From Lactuca virosa (taxonomy: Eukaryota > Streptophyta > Magnoliopsida > Asterales > Asteraceae), in contig CAKMRJ010005523.1 in assembly GCA_928212115.1 (NCBI GenBank), positions 240,307,964 to 240,371,963 on the forward strand: DNA of 64,000 nucleotides. The letters are read 5' to 3'. Below the pieces are notes generated by a model. It did no database searches. It had not been told where the DNA came from and saw only the letters and a list, made by a program, of their open reading frames with translations. The position numbers and the translations under genes are program-made. Of the stretch, positions 33,849 to 46,778 are shown piece by piece; position 1 is the first letter of the stretch, and each line of letters opens with the position of its first letter.

Positions 33849-35579
33849 TGGAACATCTATATTGTTCAATTTTTCTTTTGAACCCTTCGGGTTTTGATTT
33901 TTTTGCAAAAAGGGTCCCCGATGTCAATGTCCTTGAGTTTTGGTGTTGCTTGAGTTCGCGGGGCATACGCATTGGTACGCTAAGCGTACTAGGTCCCGTG
34001 CGAGTACGATGTACGTACTCCGGTACGTTGAGCGTACGTGGTTCAGACCAAAACCCTAATAATTAGGGTTTGTGCACTATTTAAAACCCATTATTGCCCA
34101 AAGACCTTCCCATTCACCAGCCTCCATCCGAAGATCAGCCCTCTTTGCAAACCCTAGTTCATTGTGAGCATTTTGAGCTTTTTGGAGTTAATTGTGTGCT
34201 TCCTTGGTTGTGAAGAAGGATCTTCAAGGAGAAAGTTTTGCCCTCAAGACTTTGGATCCAACATCTCCTCTTCATTTTGCACCATTTGGAGGTATAAAGC
34301 TCCAAACTTGGCTTCTGTTTCTTTAGATCTTAGTTAAGGCTTGTTTTCTTTCTTTTTGTGCCAAAAGTTTGGGGCTTGATGAGTATGAGGTACTACTAAG
34401 CCTTCAAGGTGTCTTTTAAGACGTTTTAAGGCATCTTAAGTCATAAAGATGCAAGCTTGGACCATGATTTGTCCCCATCCAAGAGTTAGAGTGTAGAAAA
34501 GGGTGAAATAGGCTAGGTTTTTTTGTGTTGGGCTTCTTGTAGCCATGCAAGGGCATAACGTTTGCAACTTTATGGCGTTAGGGGTTTAAGTGGGTTCAGA
34601 TCTAAGTTTTGATCGTTGGGTCTTAAGGCTTTAAGACATTTTTGCATGGGTTGCATGAGGGGTGCGTACGCTGTGCGTAATTCCTGTATGCTGCGCGTAC
34701 TGCATCCCAACCACAATCCTTCCACTTCGCCCGAGTATGCTGCACGTACCAATTGGTATGTCCAGCGTAGAGCCAAAATTATTAGGCTTGCTAGTTAGGA
34801 TCGACCATAGACTTTCTTGCTGTTGGCCCACTTTAGATGATGGACTCATTTTGGACCTAGGATGATCTTTGGGTATGGGCCTAGGATGTTATTGGGATTT
34901 AAAGGCTAGCTTAGACAATTTTACCTGGGATATTAAGCAAGTGTTGTAGGTTTTTAGTTTGGATATGTCTCAATTATTAATTAGGACTCTATTGTTTAGT
35001 TAGCATGGGGATTTCTCCAGTCCAATAGCCCGAGCGTTTATCTGGGATTTTCAATAGTTGAGGTGAATTTGCTCACTAGATCCATGGGTCGAAGGCACCA
35101 ATGCCGACGCATTCTTTATGGTGTAGAATTTTGAATGTTATGTGATGATTATACGGAAAACAAGGATCCGACCCCTGTAATTTGTATGAAAGATCAGGAT
35201 CTGGGCGCTGGAAGTTATATAAAAGACCAGGATTCAGTCCCTGACATTTATATGGAAGACCGGGATTTAGCCCTCGACACTGAACGGAAAGAATATGATT
35301 TGGCCCATAGCATTTATATTGTTTCATGTGTGTTTTTTGGTACTTGGGGAACTCACTAAGCATTATGCTTAAAGATTTTTGTTTAATGTTTCAGGTACTT
35401 CCACTTACAAAGGGAAGGGATCAACGTGATAGCACAACATCCTCCTCTCATGGTTGCCACATTTGAAATACTTTATACTCTGATGATTTAATACTATGAT
35501 TTGTATGGGTTCCGAACAATTAATGAATGTCTTGAATGACCTTTAAATGAAAATTTTATTACTATTTTAGGATGTTACT
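33849..35579 (+). repeat. Array LTR shared by gypsy copies 2 and 3
   Basis: This 1731-bp LTR begins TGGAACATC (mutated from TGTAACATC) after GGTGGGGGAGAGC, and ends GGATGTTACT. The TATA-like box CACTATTTAAAACCC lies at about 34075. GTACGC dyads are at 33972-34040 and 34660-34770, and the conserved 3' block starts at 35347. Its last base T instead of A is shared with the LTR at 26702-28451. Confidence 0.9.
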
Positions 35580-36252
35580 AGTTGGTATCAGTGCCTTGGT
35601 TTGAGCGATTCGGGCACACTTATGGGTGTGTCAGAACTCAAACTGAGGAAATGATAATTTTCTTAAGGAACTAAAAAGTTGAACTTCTAAATCTTTTATA
35701 AAAAAAGGAGGGGGAGTGGTGCGTGTGATCATCCGAGCTCAAGTAAGTGGTTCCTAAGTTAACCATATTTATGTGTTATGATTAGTGTGCGTGATATGAA
35801 AATTGCATGTTAGATTAGGGATAAGGATACCTTCAAAAATCATATGATAGAATTTCCTGAATTGTGTGATGCCTTATAGCCCAATAGAACTTGATGCCAT
35901 GTATTAATTGGAATTTATATCGGCTCGATTATTTTCTAAGGGTAGAATCTTCATTTGACAGTCTATTTGCGTACAACTTGCATGCATAAGGCAACTAGCA
36001 GTGTCTAGGATATGTATGCTGTGTAGCATAAGTTTTCTATATGGTTGTGGTGTGGTAGCTTAGAGGAATCAGGATTGACCTTGGGGAAGGTACATGTAGG
36101 TGTGGAAGGTAGTATTGGGCTCGTACTACTGGATGCACATGACCTGAACCAGAGAACATTGTAGACCTGGTAACTCTAAGGAGGTCTTTGTGTTGGGAAT
36201 TTTTTCCCCTCGAGTCATAACTGATTGTTAATATGTTGTATTTCATTTGAGT
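35580..36252 (+). mobile_element. PBS and leader of gypsy copy 3
   Basis: The PBS reads TGGTATCAGTGC (35583-35594), one mismatch from the tRNA-Met site. The leader is about 150 bp shorter than in copies 1 and 2 because a segment around 35940-36005 is deleted. No ORF. Confidence 0.75.
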
Positions 36253-37427
36253 ATGGTGATGATTACTCGTGGAGGTTCAGGTTCAGGTTCTGGTTTGGGC
36301 TCTGGTTCAGGTGCTGAACCAATTGATGAGAGGATGCGCAATTTCATATCAGTTGAGGTTACTCGTGGTATTTTGGATGCTACCCCTGTGTTGTTCGGTA
36401 CCATCAAGGAGGGGATTATGGAGTTGATGGATGAGAGGCTCACGACTTTTCGAGCCGATATTGTTGCGGGTCAGATTGGAGCTCGAGCTCCCTCATTCTG
36501 GGAGTTTAAGGCCTATGGAGCTCATGAGTTCTTTGGGGTTAAGGTCCGCATCGCTAGCGGTTGCTGGATCGCTAGCATGAAGAATGATCTGTAGGCGAGG
36601 TTTTCCCCTGAGGGGGAAAAGGTGGGATTCACGTCCTGCCTACTGAGGAACAGAGCACAGGAATGGTGGGAGGAGGTTACCTGAGCTATAGGGAAGGCAA
36701 CGGTAGCAATGATGACATGGTAGGTCTTTCTTCAGAGGTTTCAAAGGGAGTTTCCACCAGATATCGAGGTGCAACAGCTGGCGAGGGAGTTCCAGGTCCT
36801 TCGCCAGACTACAGAGATTGTGGCGAAGATCACCACCAAACTCAGGGAGAGGGTATTGTTGGTCCCACAGTATGCTACAGATAAGGAGATAAAGAAGACA
36901 CGCTATCACGACATGTTGAGGGAGGATATCAGGGAGTTTGTGAGCTTTTCGGGGTGCAAGATCCTGAATGATATGATTGAGAAGGCCCGCGAGCGGGAGA
37001 TTGAGTTGGAGCTCTGGACGAAGCGGAAGCCGGAGTAGGTTCAGACAGTAGCGGGCCAAGCTAAGAGGCCTAATACCTCAGATTCCCACACCAGAGGACA
37101 GCAGGGATGGGTCTGTTGCACAAAGTGCGGCAAGCTGCAGAGTGGAGCTTGCCGATCAGCAGGTTCATGATGTTTTAGTTGTGACCTGTCGGTCCACGTG
37201 AGCAGGGATTGCCCCAAGTGGGCTCTGATTTGCTTCCATTGCAATCAAACCGGACATAAAAAGGCAAATTGTCCGAGGTTTTCTAGGGGAGCAGTGGCGG
37301 CGCCTGCGCCAACCACCTTGAGGATTACTGACGGATGCCAGGGCAAGGAGGAGGCTCCTGTTGTGAAGAACAAGACTTTTCAGCTGACCACCGATGAGGC
37401 CCGTGCAACTCCAAATGTGGTTTATTG
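36253..37427 (+). pseudogene. gag: Gypsy gag, copy 3 (decayed)
   Basis: The first 113 codons are open (MVMITRGGSGSGSGLGSGSG..., then IDERMRNFISVEVTRGILDA), ending at a TAG (36592-36594). The capsid tail at 36769-37038 is an open 89-codon block (REFQVLRQTTEIVAKITTK, YHDMLREDIREFVSFSGCKI) closed by a TAG. Nucleocapsid has the best zinc knuckles of the three copies: C-T-K-C, then a first knuckle with Phe for its first Cys position (FSCD-type reading), then a complete C-F-H-C-N-Q-T-G-H-K-K-A-N-C (about 37228-37272). Confidence 0.8.
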
Positions 37428-37497
37428 GTACGTGTTTTATATCTATCCTTTCTTATGTTTCTTTGTTTATGCTTATGGTTATTGTCATCTTGTATAG
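37428..37497 (+). other. Intron-like insert between gag and protease, copy 3
   Basis: A 70-bp T-rich segment begins GTACGTG and ends CTTGTATAG, with both splice-site dinucleotides intact. The flanks are VVYW of gag and GGACCTTTTTGGTC of the protease, as in the other copies. Confidence 0.5.
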
Positions 37498-40395
37498 GGA
37501 CCTTTTTGGTCAATGGTTTGTCTACTCATGTTCTGTTTTATTCGGGGGCTACTCGATCCTTTGTATCTCTTGTGCTCAGAAAGAAGTTTCGATATGCTTC
37601 GGGGACGTTGGATTCCCTTATAGAGGTGGAGATTACAGATGATCGTACTATGAGTGATTCGAGGTTTTTTGTGGGTGTGTCCTGAACATGTTTAGCGAGA
37701 GGTTCTCTATTGATTTGCTGCCGATCCCCTCGAGAGGATCAAAGGTTATTATCGGGATGGATTGGTTGGGCACCAATGGGGCCGTGATTTATTATGAGCG
37801 ACAGCTGGTGAGAGTTCGAACCGAAAGTGGGTAAGAACTGGCCATTTATGGTGAGAGAGCTTCACTTGGGCCAACTCTCTGTTCGGTTGCGAGGGCAAAA
37901 AGACGAATCTACAACGTGGTTGTTCTGGGTTCCCGGCTTATGTTTCTGACACGCGGGTCGAGGGAACGACGAAGTTGAGGAGGGTACCCATTGTGCGGGA
38001 TTTACCTGATGTTTTCCCCAAAGATTTACCAAGAGTGCCTCCCGAGAGGCAGGTGAGTTTCATATTGATTTGGTATCCGGTGCGGCCCCGATAGCCAAGG
38101 CGCCATATCGCATGGCGCCACATGAGATGCAGGAGTCGTTTATGCAGCTGCAGGAGCTGCTAAGCAAGGGTTTTATACGTCTGAGCAGTTCTTCGTGGGG
38201 AGCACTGATCTTATTTGTGAAGAAGAAAGAAAGTTAACATAGAATGTGCATTAACTATCGGGAGTTGAATAAGATAACGGTGAAGAATCGTTACCCACTT
38301 CCGAGGATTGACAATTTGTTTGATCAGCTTCAGGGTGCGTCTTGGTTTTCCAATATTGATCTACAATCAGGGTACCGCCAAATAATGGTTAGGGATGAGG
38401 ATGTGCTAAAGACAACCTTCAGGACTCGTTATGGTCATTACGAGTTCGTGGTGATGCTATTCAGGCTCACCAATGCACCAACGACGTTCATGGAACTCAT
38501 GAACCGGGCCAGCAAGTCGATGTTAGATCGGTTTTTGATTATGTTCATTGATGATATTCTGGTCAACTCTAAGACCAAGGAGCACCACGAGCAACATTTG
38601 CGAGAGGTGTCGGAGACACTGAGGAGGGAGAGGATTTTTGCCAAATTCTCCAAATGTGAGTTTTGGTTGCGCGAGATGCATTGTCTAGGGCACATTGTCA
38701 ACCAGAAGGGAATCTTTGTTGACGCGGTCAAGATTGAGACTGTGATGCATTGGGAGGTTCTGAGGACCGCGTCTGAGATTCAGAGTTTCTTAGGCCTCAT
38801 AGGGTTTTATCAGAGATTTATCCAGGATTTCTCCAAGATTATTGTGCCTTTGACCCGTTTGACAAAGAAGAATGTGACCTTTTGATGGGGGCCTGATAAA
38901 CAGTTGGATTTGGAGTCTCTGAGGCGGAGATTGTGTGAGGCCCCAATTCTTGCGCTCCCTGAGTGTTTGGATGAGTCTGTGGTTTACTGCAACACCTCTA
39001 TTTTAGGGTTGGGAGTTGTTCTTATGGAGACAGGTCACGTGATTCCTTACGCTTCGAGGCAGCTGAAGCCTCATGAGGTGAACTACCCCATATATGATTT
39101 GGAGTTGGGGGCGGTGGTGTTTTCCCTCAAGATCTGGACACATTATTTGTATGGGGTTTGGTGTATGATTTACACTGACCACAAGAGTTTGAGGTATTTT
39201 GATGAACTAGACGGACCTGAATATGCGGTAGCGGAGATGGTTGGATGTGGTAAAGGATTATGATTGTGAGATCCTATACCACCCTCGGAAGGCCAATGTG
39301 GTGGCCGATGCCTTGAGCCGCAAGGTTGTGTGTTCGTCTATCCAGGATATATGTTTGAGGATGATTGTCACCTCACCTTTGTTGGATTTGATCAAGGAAG
39401 CTCAGGTTGAGGGCTTGAAAAATGAGAATTGAAAGGCCGAGCGGACTAGGGGGCAAATTCCCTTGTTTTTCAGGGACAACCGAGGATTGTTGATTCAGTG
39501 CGGTAGAGTTTGGGTCCAAGTATCAGGTGGGGTGAGACAGACGGTTCTTGGGGAGGCACATAAGTCAAAGTTTTCTATCCATCCGGGGCCACAAAGATGT
39601 ACAAGGATTTGAGGTTGAGTTATTGATGGCCATGTGTGAAGAGGGAGATAGCTTAGTTTGTTGAGCGATGCCTGAATTGTAGGAAAGTCAAGGATGAGTA
39701 TCAAAGACCCCACAACAAGATGCAAAATTTACCCATTCCCATGTGGAAATAGGAGGAGATCACTATGGATTTCAACAAAAAATTGCCAAGGACGACACAT
39801 AGCGTTGATTCTATCTGGGTCACTACGCATAGACTGACCAAGAGTGCACGTTTCATTTCGATTGCCAAGAGCATATCCGCAAAGAAGTTAGCTGGAATTT
39901 ATGTCCAGGAGATGGTTGGTAGGCACGGGGTTCCAGTTTTGGTGGTCTCGGACCGAAATCTTTGTTTCACCTCCAGGTTTTGGAGGAAGTTCCATGAGGA
40001 GCTGGGTACTCAATTGCATTTCAGTACAACATACCACCCTCAGCTGGATGGCCAGAGTGAGCGGACGATCCCGACGCTCGAGGATATGCTCCGGACTTGT
40101 GTGTTGGATTTTGGAGGAAGTTGGGACACTTACCTTCCACTGGCTGAGTTCTCCTACAACAACAGTTATCATGCCAGTATTGACCGACCGCCATTTGAGA
40201 TGTTGAGGGGAGGTCGGGCATCAAGTCATGGGGAATACAAAAGTTGTAGTCAAGACACCAAAGTTGATTCAGCAGGTGCACGAAAGGTTTCGAGTCACAC
40301 AAAGCCGACAGAAGAGTTCTGCCGATCGGCAGCATTCAGACCTTGAGTATGAGGTAGGAGACTTGGTGCTTATGAAGGTGTCACCTTGGAAAGGT
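37498..40395 (+). pseudogene. pol: Gypsy pol, copy 3, N-terminal and central part
   Basis: Protease reads FDSGA-like with the Asp codon changed (TTATTCGGGGGC, Tyr-Ser-Gly-Ala), so the catalytic Asp is lost (about 37540). RT is the best preserved of the array: an open 213-codon block (38244-38885) with [36 protein letters not shown] and [17 protein letters not shown]. RNase H follows (38904-39263), with the TAG after MR at about 39230 shared by all copies. The integrase core (39765-40346) keeps DFN, SDRN and GQSERT, and [14 protein letters not shown]. The reading stops at 40395, where a copia element is inserted after SPWKG; the tail resumes at 51489. Confidence 0.85.
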
Positions 40396-41175
40396 TGTTG
40401 GATTAGATGTCTAGGCCCATAACTATTATTGGTATGTACTCGACCCGAGAGTAGCATGGTCCATTTAGGTTGCATAACATCAGGACAATTTGTTAAGATG
40501 GACTTTTGAGAAGAGGGTATATAAGATTTATTAATATATTATAAGTTCTAATATATTAATATGAAATCATATGATTTAATTAGTATTGATCAAGAATTAG
40601 TTTGGAATTATTTTAGTGATCAAAAGAGACTAATTAAATCTATGGGGACTAATTATGGTAATTGGTTATATTTATATGTGTTGGGCTTATGATCCATATT
40701 GGACTAAGTTTATGTATGGATACATAAAGAGTTGGGCCACATGAACCATGGATCATAAAACCCATGGGTATGGATTTAGGTTGTACCCACGACTCTTGGA
40801 ATCCTACATATAAATATAAGCTCCATAACCTAAAAACGCCACTTGCAAATACTTCTAGTTTTTGGAGTTCATGGAGGTGTTTTGGTGCATGGAAATTCTC
40901 TCTCAAGAGTCACCTTTGTCCTAGGTGAGTTGTGATTTCATTTGAGGCGAAACACTTGGGGCACTAAGTTCTTAAAGGCCAAAGTCTTCCTAGCAACATC
41001 AACAACATCAAGAGGTATGTCTAAAACTTGTCTTATTATACATATATTATTTGTATGCTAGTTGTAGGCTTAAAGCTTTGGAAACCATATGCATGTATAG
41101 TTAGAGAAAACATAGATCCAAAGCTTTTAGGGTTGTATGTGCATCATAGGATGTTGTAGTATACAAAACCCAACA
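40396..41175 (+). repeat. 5' LTR of the inserted copia element
   Basis: This 780-bp LTR runs TGTTGGATTAG to ACCCAACA. The TATA-like box CATATAAATATAAGC is at about 40807. It matches the 3' LTR except for scattered substitutions and about 49 bp (around 40627-40675) that the 3' LTR lacks. Confidence 0.92.
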
Positions 41176-41922
41176 GTGGTATCAGAGACTAGGGTTGTTT
41201 TCCATCATACTTGATGCTACTTGTTTTCAAAGCTTGAAAAAATTGTTTTTTGGATCCTGCCTGATCACCACGAGGTGGTAACAAAATTACCACGAGGTGG
41301 TGACGGGTCTGGTAGATTTTTGGATTTCTTGGCTTAATTTGGATTTGGATAATTACTATAAAATGTTTTCTTGATAAAAATTTGATTTTATGTTGTGAAA
41401 ATAATTATCCTCATCCAAATAAAAGATAATTGTCATAGTTTCAAGATTTTATTAGTTTATGTAATAGACTAATTTCTTGTAAATAGTTGATATGAATTAT
41501 CTTGTTATTATGAGTTTAGTCTAGATCATGGAAAAATTATTTGATTATTGTGTTAATTGGAATATTTGATCTTAATGGTTTTTATGAACTCCATAACTTG
41601 TCCTCAAGTTGTGGAAAATGAAGAGTTTTTCTTTTAAAAGTTCATTAAGATTTATAGGTTATGAAAAAAATGAAAGGTCTTATTTAATGTCATCATAAAA
41701 TAGTTTTATGTCTTCCATAACTTGTCCTCAAGTTATGGAACTTGAAAAGTCTTCCATAAAAACCATATTAAACTCATAAGTTATGGAAACCAAGAGTTTT
41801 TTAATTGTTCAAAACTTGCCCTCAAGTTTTGGAATTTGTAAAGTCCCCCCATGTATACTTTAATTCCAACCCTTAGAATTTTAAAAGTTTAAAATTCAAC
41901 CCTTATACTATTATAATATTAT

Positions 41923-41987
<65 letters not shown>

Positions 41988-42781
41988 TGTATGTATAAGA
42001 GTAAGTCAGTCTTACCGTTAGTATGCCTCATTCACGAAGCCAGTCTATAAGGGGGGTATAAGGTTACTGCCTATAAAATAGCAGTTTAATGGGTGTCCAC
42101 TCTCACCCACCGCTTCCTTGACTGGTGGAGGGTCGTTAGACGAACGGGTAGGAGAGGACATTAATTCTCCCTTCATTAAAAGTATACTGATAAATATAAA
42201 CTAACTAAACTTTATTAAATTCCCAATCTTAGTTACTTTAGGAAAATGTGAATTTGGTGCTAACCCATGAAATTGCACTTTGCACCTTGTTAAGTCGTTA
42301 GTGGAGCGTGTGTGGTTAACCGACACACTAATCTGTGACTGACAATGTGTGGAAAAAGGTAGCTTGATGTTAATCATAGATCAATGAAGCGTGTGTGGTT
42401 AACCGGCACATTGATTAGGTGGTTGTAACATTAAGTGTACCAAGTTAACCTGCATGGTTATTCACTCCTTGTTTGTGATCCTCGACATCCCAGTCACAAA
42501 CTTGAAGGGCGCAATCGAGATTTAAATATGTCATTGAATAGTTCAATGAATCTCAAAAGATCTAGGAGTTTCAATTCATTTAAAACCTAATGTTAAATAT
42601 CATTTTTTCATGGTGGAAATTGGTAAATCATCATTTACCTACCTGCAAATATTTTGTAGCTTGGATTACGGCATCCCTCTTCCAAGTTATAAAATACTGT
42701 GTTGGGTCCTAGCCTTAATATTTCATATTGGGTGTTATATTAAGGACTTAAATCAACTAAACTTAAATTTCTCCCTCATAG
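41176..42781 (+). mobile_element. PBS and leader of the inserted copia element
   Basis: TGGTATCAGAGA at 41177-41188 is the tRNA-Met-type PBS, one base past the LTR. The 1.6-kb leader is non-coding. It carries repeated CCACGAGGTGGT words (41268-41302), four phrases of the type TTGTCCTCAAGTTNTGGAA (41597-41830), and an AT microsatellite at 41925-41996. Confidence 0.8.
41925..41996. repeat. AT microsatellite in the copia leader
   Basis: An (AT)n tract of about 70 bp, interrupted twice by GTAT. Confidence 0.95.
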
Positions 42782-43494
42782 ATGTCTAGTTATGACAACT
42801 ATGGTCTTCCTTATCCTTTTGGATAAAGCTATCCTAATGAAGATGATATCCCAAATGGCGATCAAGTTCAAAGATTAATCCCTTTGTTGTGCATTAATGG
42901 GACTGGAAACCATACTTCACTTCCTCCAACTCCTCCAATTATTCTCCCTAACCCACAAGTTCTTGAAAAGTCCAAGGTCACTCAATCCTTATTGGCAAGC
43001 AGTGTCTATATGTACTCACATCTTGGAGATGAAGTCTCATATTGACAAGCTGGGAGAGTTGGGTGTCGAAGTCTCAAGGAAGTTGACTGTTGACTGGGTT
43101 CTTCAATCGCTTTCCGAGTCATATAGTGAGTTCATTAAGGACTACTATGTGACAGACCACGACTTGACCCTTAATGATCTTACCTATTTGCTTGTTGCTG
43201 CTGAATCAACAATGATTTGGAGCACTGGTAAGGAAAATTTGATTGGAAGATCTACTTCCCAAACTTCCATGGACATTGACAATGGTAAGATTAGAAATCC
43301 AGAAAAGCTTTATCTTCCCAATGGAAAGGGATCGGCCATGGTCAAGTCATTTGACCCAATGGTAAAGAGAAAGGCTAAGTCTGAGATAGTCTCGTGTACC
43401 ATTCCTAAAGATTCCATATGTTTCTATTGCCAAAAGTAAGGGGCATTAGTTGCGGAGCTGCCCTATTTACTTGAAAGTTCACTAGGATGGTAAA
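42782..43494 (+). pseudogene. gag: Copia gag of the inserted element (decayed)
   Basis: It starts MSSYDNYGLPYPFG then a TAA. A frameshift near 42990 moves the reading to the open 42897-43439 frame. There the capsid part is clear: HILEMKSHIDKLGELGVEV, VLQSLSESYSEFIKDYY, DLTYLLVAAES. The zinc knuckle begins CFYCQK, then a TAA (43437-43439), and continues out of frame as a G-H-type and C remnant. The family uses gag for particle assembly and RNA binding. Broken by at least two stops and one frameshift. Confidence 0.75.
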
Positions 43495-46400
43495 AGTCAA
43501 TAAATTTGACTATGCTTCAGGTAAAGTCCACTATCTAACTATATTAAGTTCCTATTTGGAGATTCTTATTACATGATGTGACTAGGTCGCATTTTGATGT
43601 TTTGAAGAATCGGAAAAAGAGAGGAAGCTTAGAAAAGGAGTATGTTGAATATGATCGCGAAGATGGATTTCGATCGTATGATTCGAAGATCAGAATTTTG
43701 AGTTGCTGCTTAAGAGTTATGATAGATTGCTTAGGAATAGATAACAACATAGTTTTCATAAGTATTTGCATTGTAAGGATAAGTTTTTCCGCAATTTTAA
43801 AATAAAAGGAAAATTTTTGATTTTATTTATTTTAAGTATCCTTACAATGGGATTTGTGAAAATTGTTGTGTATATGATTCCATTGATAGCAATATTGGAA
43901 AATGGATTTGATTCTTTCGTTTGTGGTAGTGTCATGATTTACCAAATAAGGAAAGATTCTCATCACCCAAGTTTCAGTTGGATAGAAACTTGGAATCATG
44001 CAACCTGTATTGTATGATGCATGAGAATTTTCATCTTTGGGAAATTAAGACTAATTCCTTGTTCACATGTATATGTGAGTCAAGTGAAGGACTAGGAGAT
44101 CATGTACACTTGGTTGTGCGCTGATCAGGTCCACCACAAAGACCGATAAGGCCATTCGTCATGATTTACTAAAGTTTAGTAAATATGGCTATGCTTACAA
44201 GTTTAAGTATAATTTTGAAACATTGGAAAAGTTTCAATGTATGGCAGGACGAATGAGAAGAATCAAATTAAGCAGAAAGATAAAAGTTTCTTCAATCTGA
44301 AAAGATGGGAGAGTACTTCAATATCATGTTTTATGATCATCTTAATGATTAGGAAAAACCATATCACATTTGATCCTCTAAGGACATCGTAGTGCAATTG
44401 TTTGACTAAGAAAAGGAATCGTGAACTGTTGAAATGGTTAAATCAAAAGATGAATCATACTTCGTTCCAAAATTGAGTTTTAGAGTAATAATCCAATATT
44501 GTAACTCGAGTGACATAATCTTAAGAAGGTTTAAAACACTTATCAAATGTAGAGTAAAATGTTTTCTACTCTTGTACGTTTGAAATTGGTGAGTTGTGAT
44601 GTTTTGGATAAAAAAAAGACCAACTAAGGCCAATTGTCTGAAGTGTTTGTCTTGATAAGAATCCACACTAACTCTTGAATATTTGCTTTGTCAATGAATG
44701 GTTAAATCAAAAGATGAATCATACTTCGTTCCAAAATTGAGTTTTAGAGTAATACTCCAAGATTGTAACTCGAGTGACATAATCTTAAGAAGGATTAAAA
44801 CACTTATCAAATGTAGAGTAAAATGTTTTCTACTCTTGTACATTTGAAATTGGTGAGTTGTGATGTTTTGGATAAAAAAAGACCAACTAAGGCCAACTGT
44901 GTGAAGTCTTTGTCTTGATAAGAATCCACACTAACTCTTGAATATTTGCTTTGTCAATGAATGGTTCTTGACAAGAGAATCTTATATGTCAAGAGGTCAG
45001 TGGGAGTCTTAAAGATCTTGAAAAGTTTCAAGAACTAATCAAGGGTATTGTTTATCACTAGCACACGACTAGAGGTTTATAGCCTATCTTGTTGACATAT
45101 TCTTGTTTCCGTGCCCATTCCAATTCAAGTTGGCTATGCATATGAGTTCTATGAGTTCTCAATTATTTGCATAACTACTTGGAAGCAATGGTAGTCCCTT
45201 GTGCTGCCAGGTGGTAAGAAATTAAGATTGAACAAGTTCAGTCCATATGATTTTGGATTTGTCACTAACCATGTCTTGTGATTATGGTCATGACAAATTC
45301 ACATGGATAGGAACACATACACCATAAAATCTAAGTGTCATAAGGTTTCTATTCGATTCATGAAAATGATGGTGAGGAAACGCTTTCACTAATTAGATTT
45401 TAAGGAGATAGAAATTGTAATATTTGCATTCTCAAATTCAATTATGACTACGACATCCCTTTTCATAATTCGAATTGTGAGCAATGGAAAAGGTCTAAAC
45501 ATTTGAGACTATGAACACGACATCCCTTTTCATAGTTCTAAAATTGTTTAGACACACATGTGAGCTATATAAGGAAATGTGTATGATTTTGGGAAGCTTA
45601 GATAAAGTCTTATCGAAGCATCTCGTATCAGAAACCTGAACTTTGGTAATGAAAGTCAATAACATATTGATTTCTAGAAGTCCAGTTGATTTCTGGATAC
45701 ATGTCAAAGCTAGTGGGAGCATAAGTGTTATGCTGAAAAGAAGATAATTATCATGTTAGTGGGAGCATGATTATTATGCTAAGTGTTGCAAGTTAGCAAT
45801 GTTAATTATAGAAAACAAAAGTTTCAATTTTGCAATGTTGTAGGGTTTGAAAAGTCATTTTGCTATAATTAAGGGAGAGGAAATTATACTTCATTCCAAT
45901 TCTAAAAGCTTAAATTGAGATTTTAATCAAATTTAGTCGAGTATATATATGAATGTTATGTTGGAATGGTTCAACATAAGGAAATTCTATATATGGAAAT
46001 ATTAATTGCGTTCTCAATATTCGATTATGATTACGACATCCTTCTTCATAGTCCGAATTTTGAGAACATGGCTAATAAAAAAAATTATTATAGCAAAAGA
46101 CTGGTCTAGGATCATGTCTTTATGTGAGACATTATGAATCGTATCCCATATGCTTCGGGTATAGGATGGATTGCATATGCTATAATATTTCTATGTGTTC
46201 TGAATTTTCCAAATGCCTAGGGTATTGAGAAGGAAAAAGGACCAGAACTGTATATGACTAAAATGATTAACCAATTGTTAAGGACAATCTGAGGCTTACC
46301 AAAGATTGGTTGCTCATGGACAGTTGGAAGTATAGTGTTAATTTTGGAAGGACCATATTGACATATTCTGAAAATAGGCAACTCTTATTCAGAAGTGATA

Positions 46401-46773
46401 GTCGAAATGGGAATATGGAAATGTTTCCATAAGTCGAAGTTATTCTTTAAATCTGTGTAAGATTAGAAAACTTAATGCAAAAAGAATGTTCAAAGGAATG
46501 TACTTTGAATGTGAGACTTCGTTTCCATTGACTTGCTCTCTATTGGAATACTTTGTAATGTTTGTTGTCAAGTCTTTGTGACTTTTGTGCATAGTCATTA
46601 CAAGAGGATCATTACATATAAGTTTAGAATCTAACAGATTTCAGTATATGGCAAAGAATCTTGTATTCTTACATTTGTCATAAGGATTTGGAATTGTGAA
46701 ATGTGCATCATTGAAATGTTTTCAATTGATCTATTCCACAAAGAAAGAACCATAGGTAAACATAGTGTGCATG
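43495..46773 (+). pseudogene. pol: Copia pol relics of the inserted element
   Basis: No long frame remains, but scraps match copia pol in order. At about 44185-44240 is an integrase-core phrase, YGYAYKFKYNFETLEKFQ. At about 46133-46180, NRIPYASGIGWIAYA corresponds to the RIPYAS-VGS motif after the RT palm. A 264-bp tandem duplication sits between them (44433-44965). The remaining frames on both strands are under 90 codons and not credible. Pol would supply protease, integrase, RT and RNase H; none is functional here. Confidence 0.65.
44433..44965 (+). repeat. 264-bp direct tandem duplication inside the copia pol relic
   Basis: The segment from AATGGTTAAATCAAAAGATG (44434) recurs from 44698 with a constant 264-bp shift and only a handful of differences. 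The second copy ends at about 44965. It is a local DNA duplication that arose after the element had lost its reading frame (inference). Confidence 0.92.
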
Positions 46774-46778
46774 CTCGT

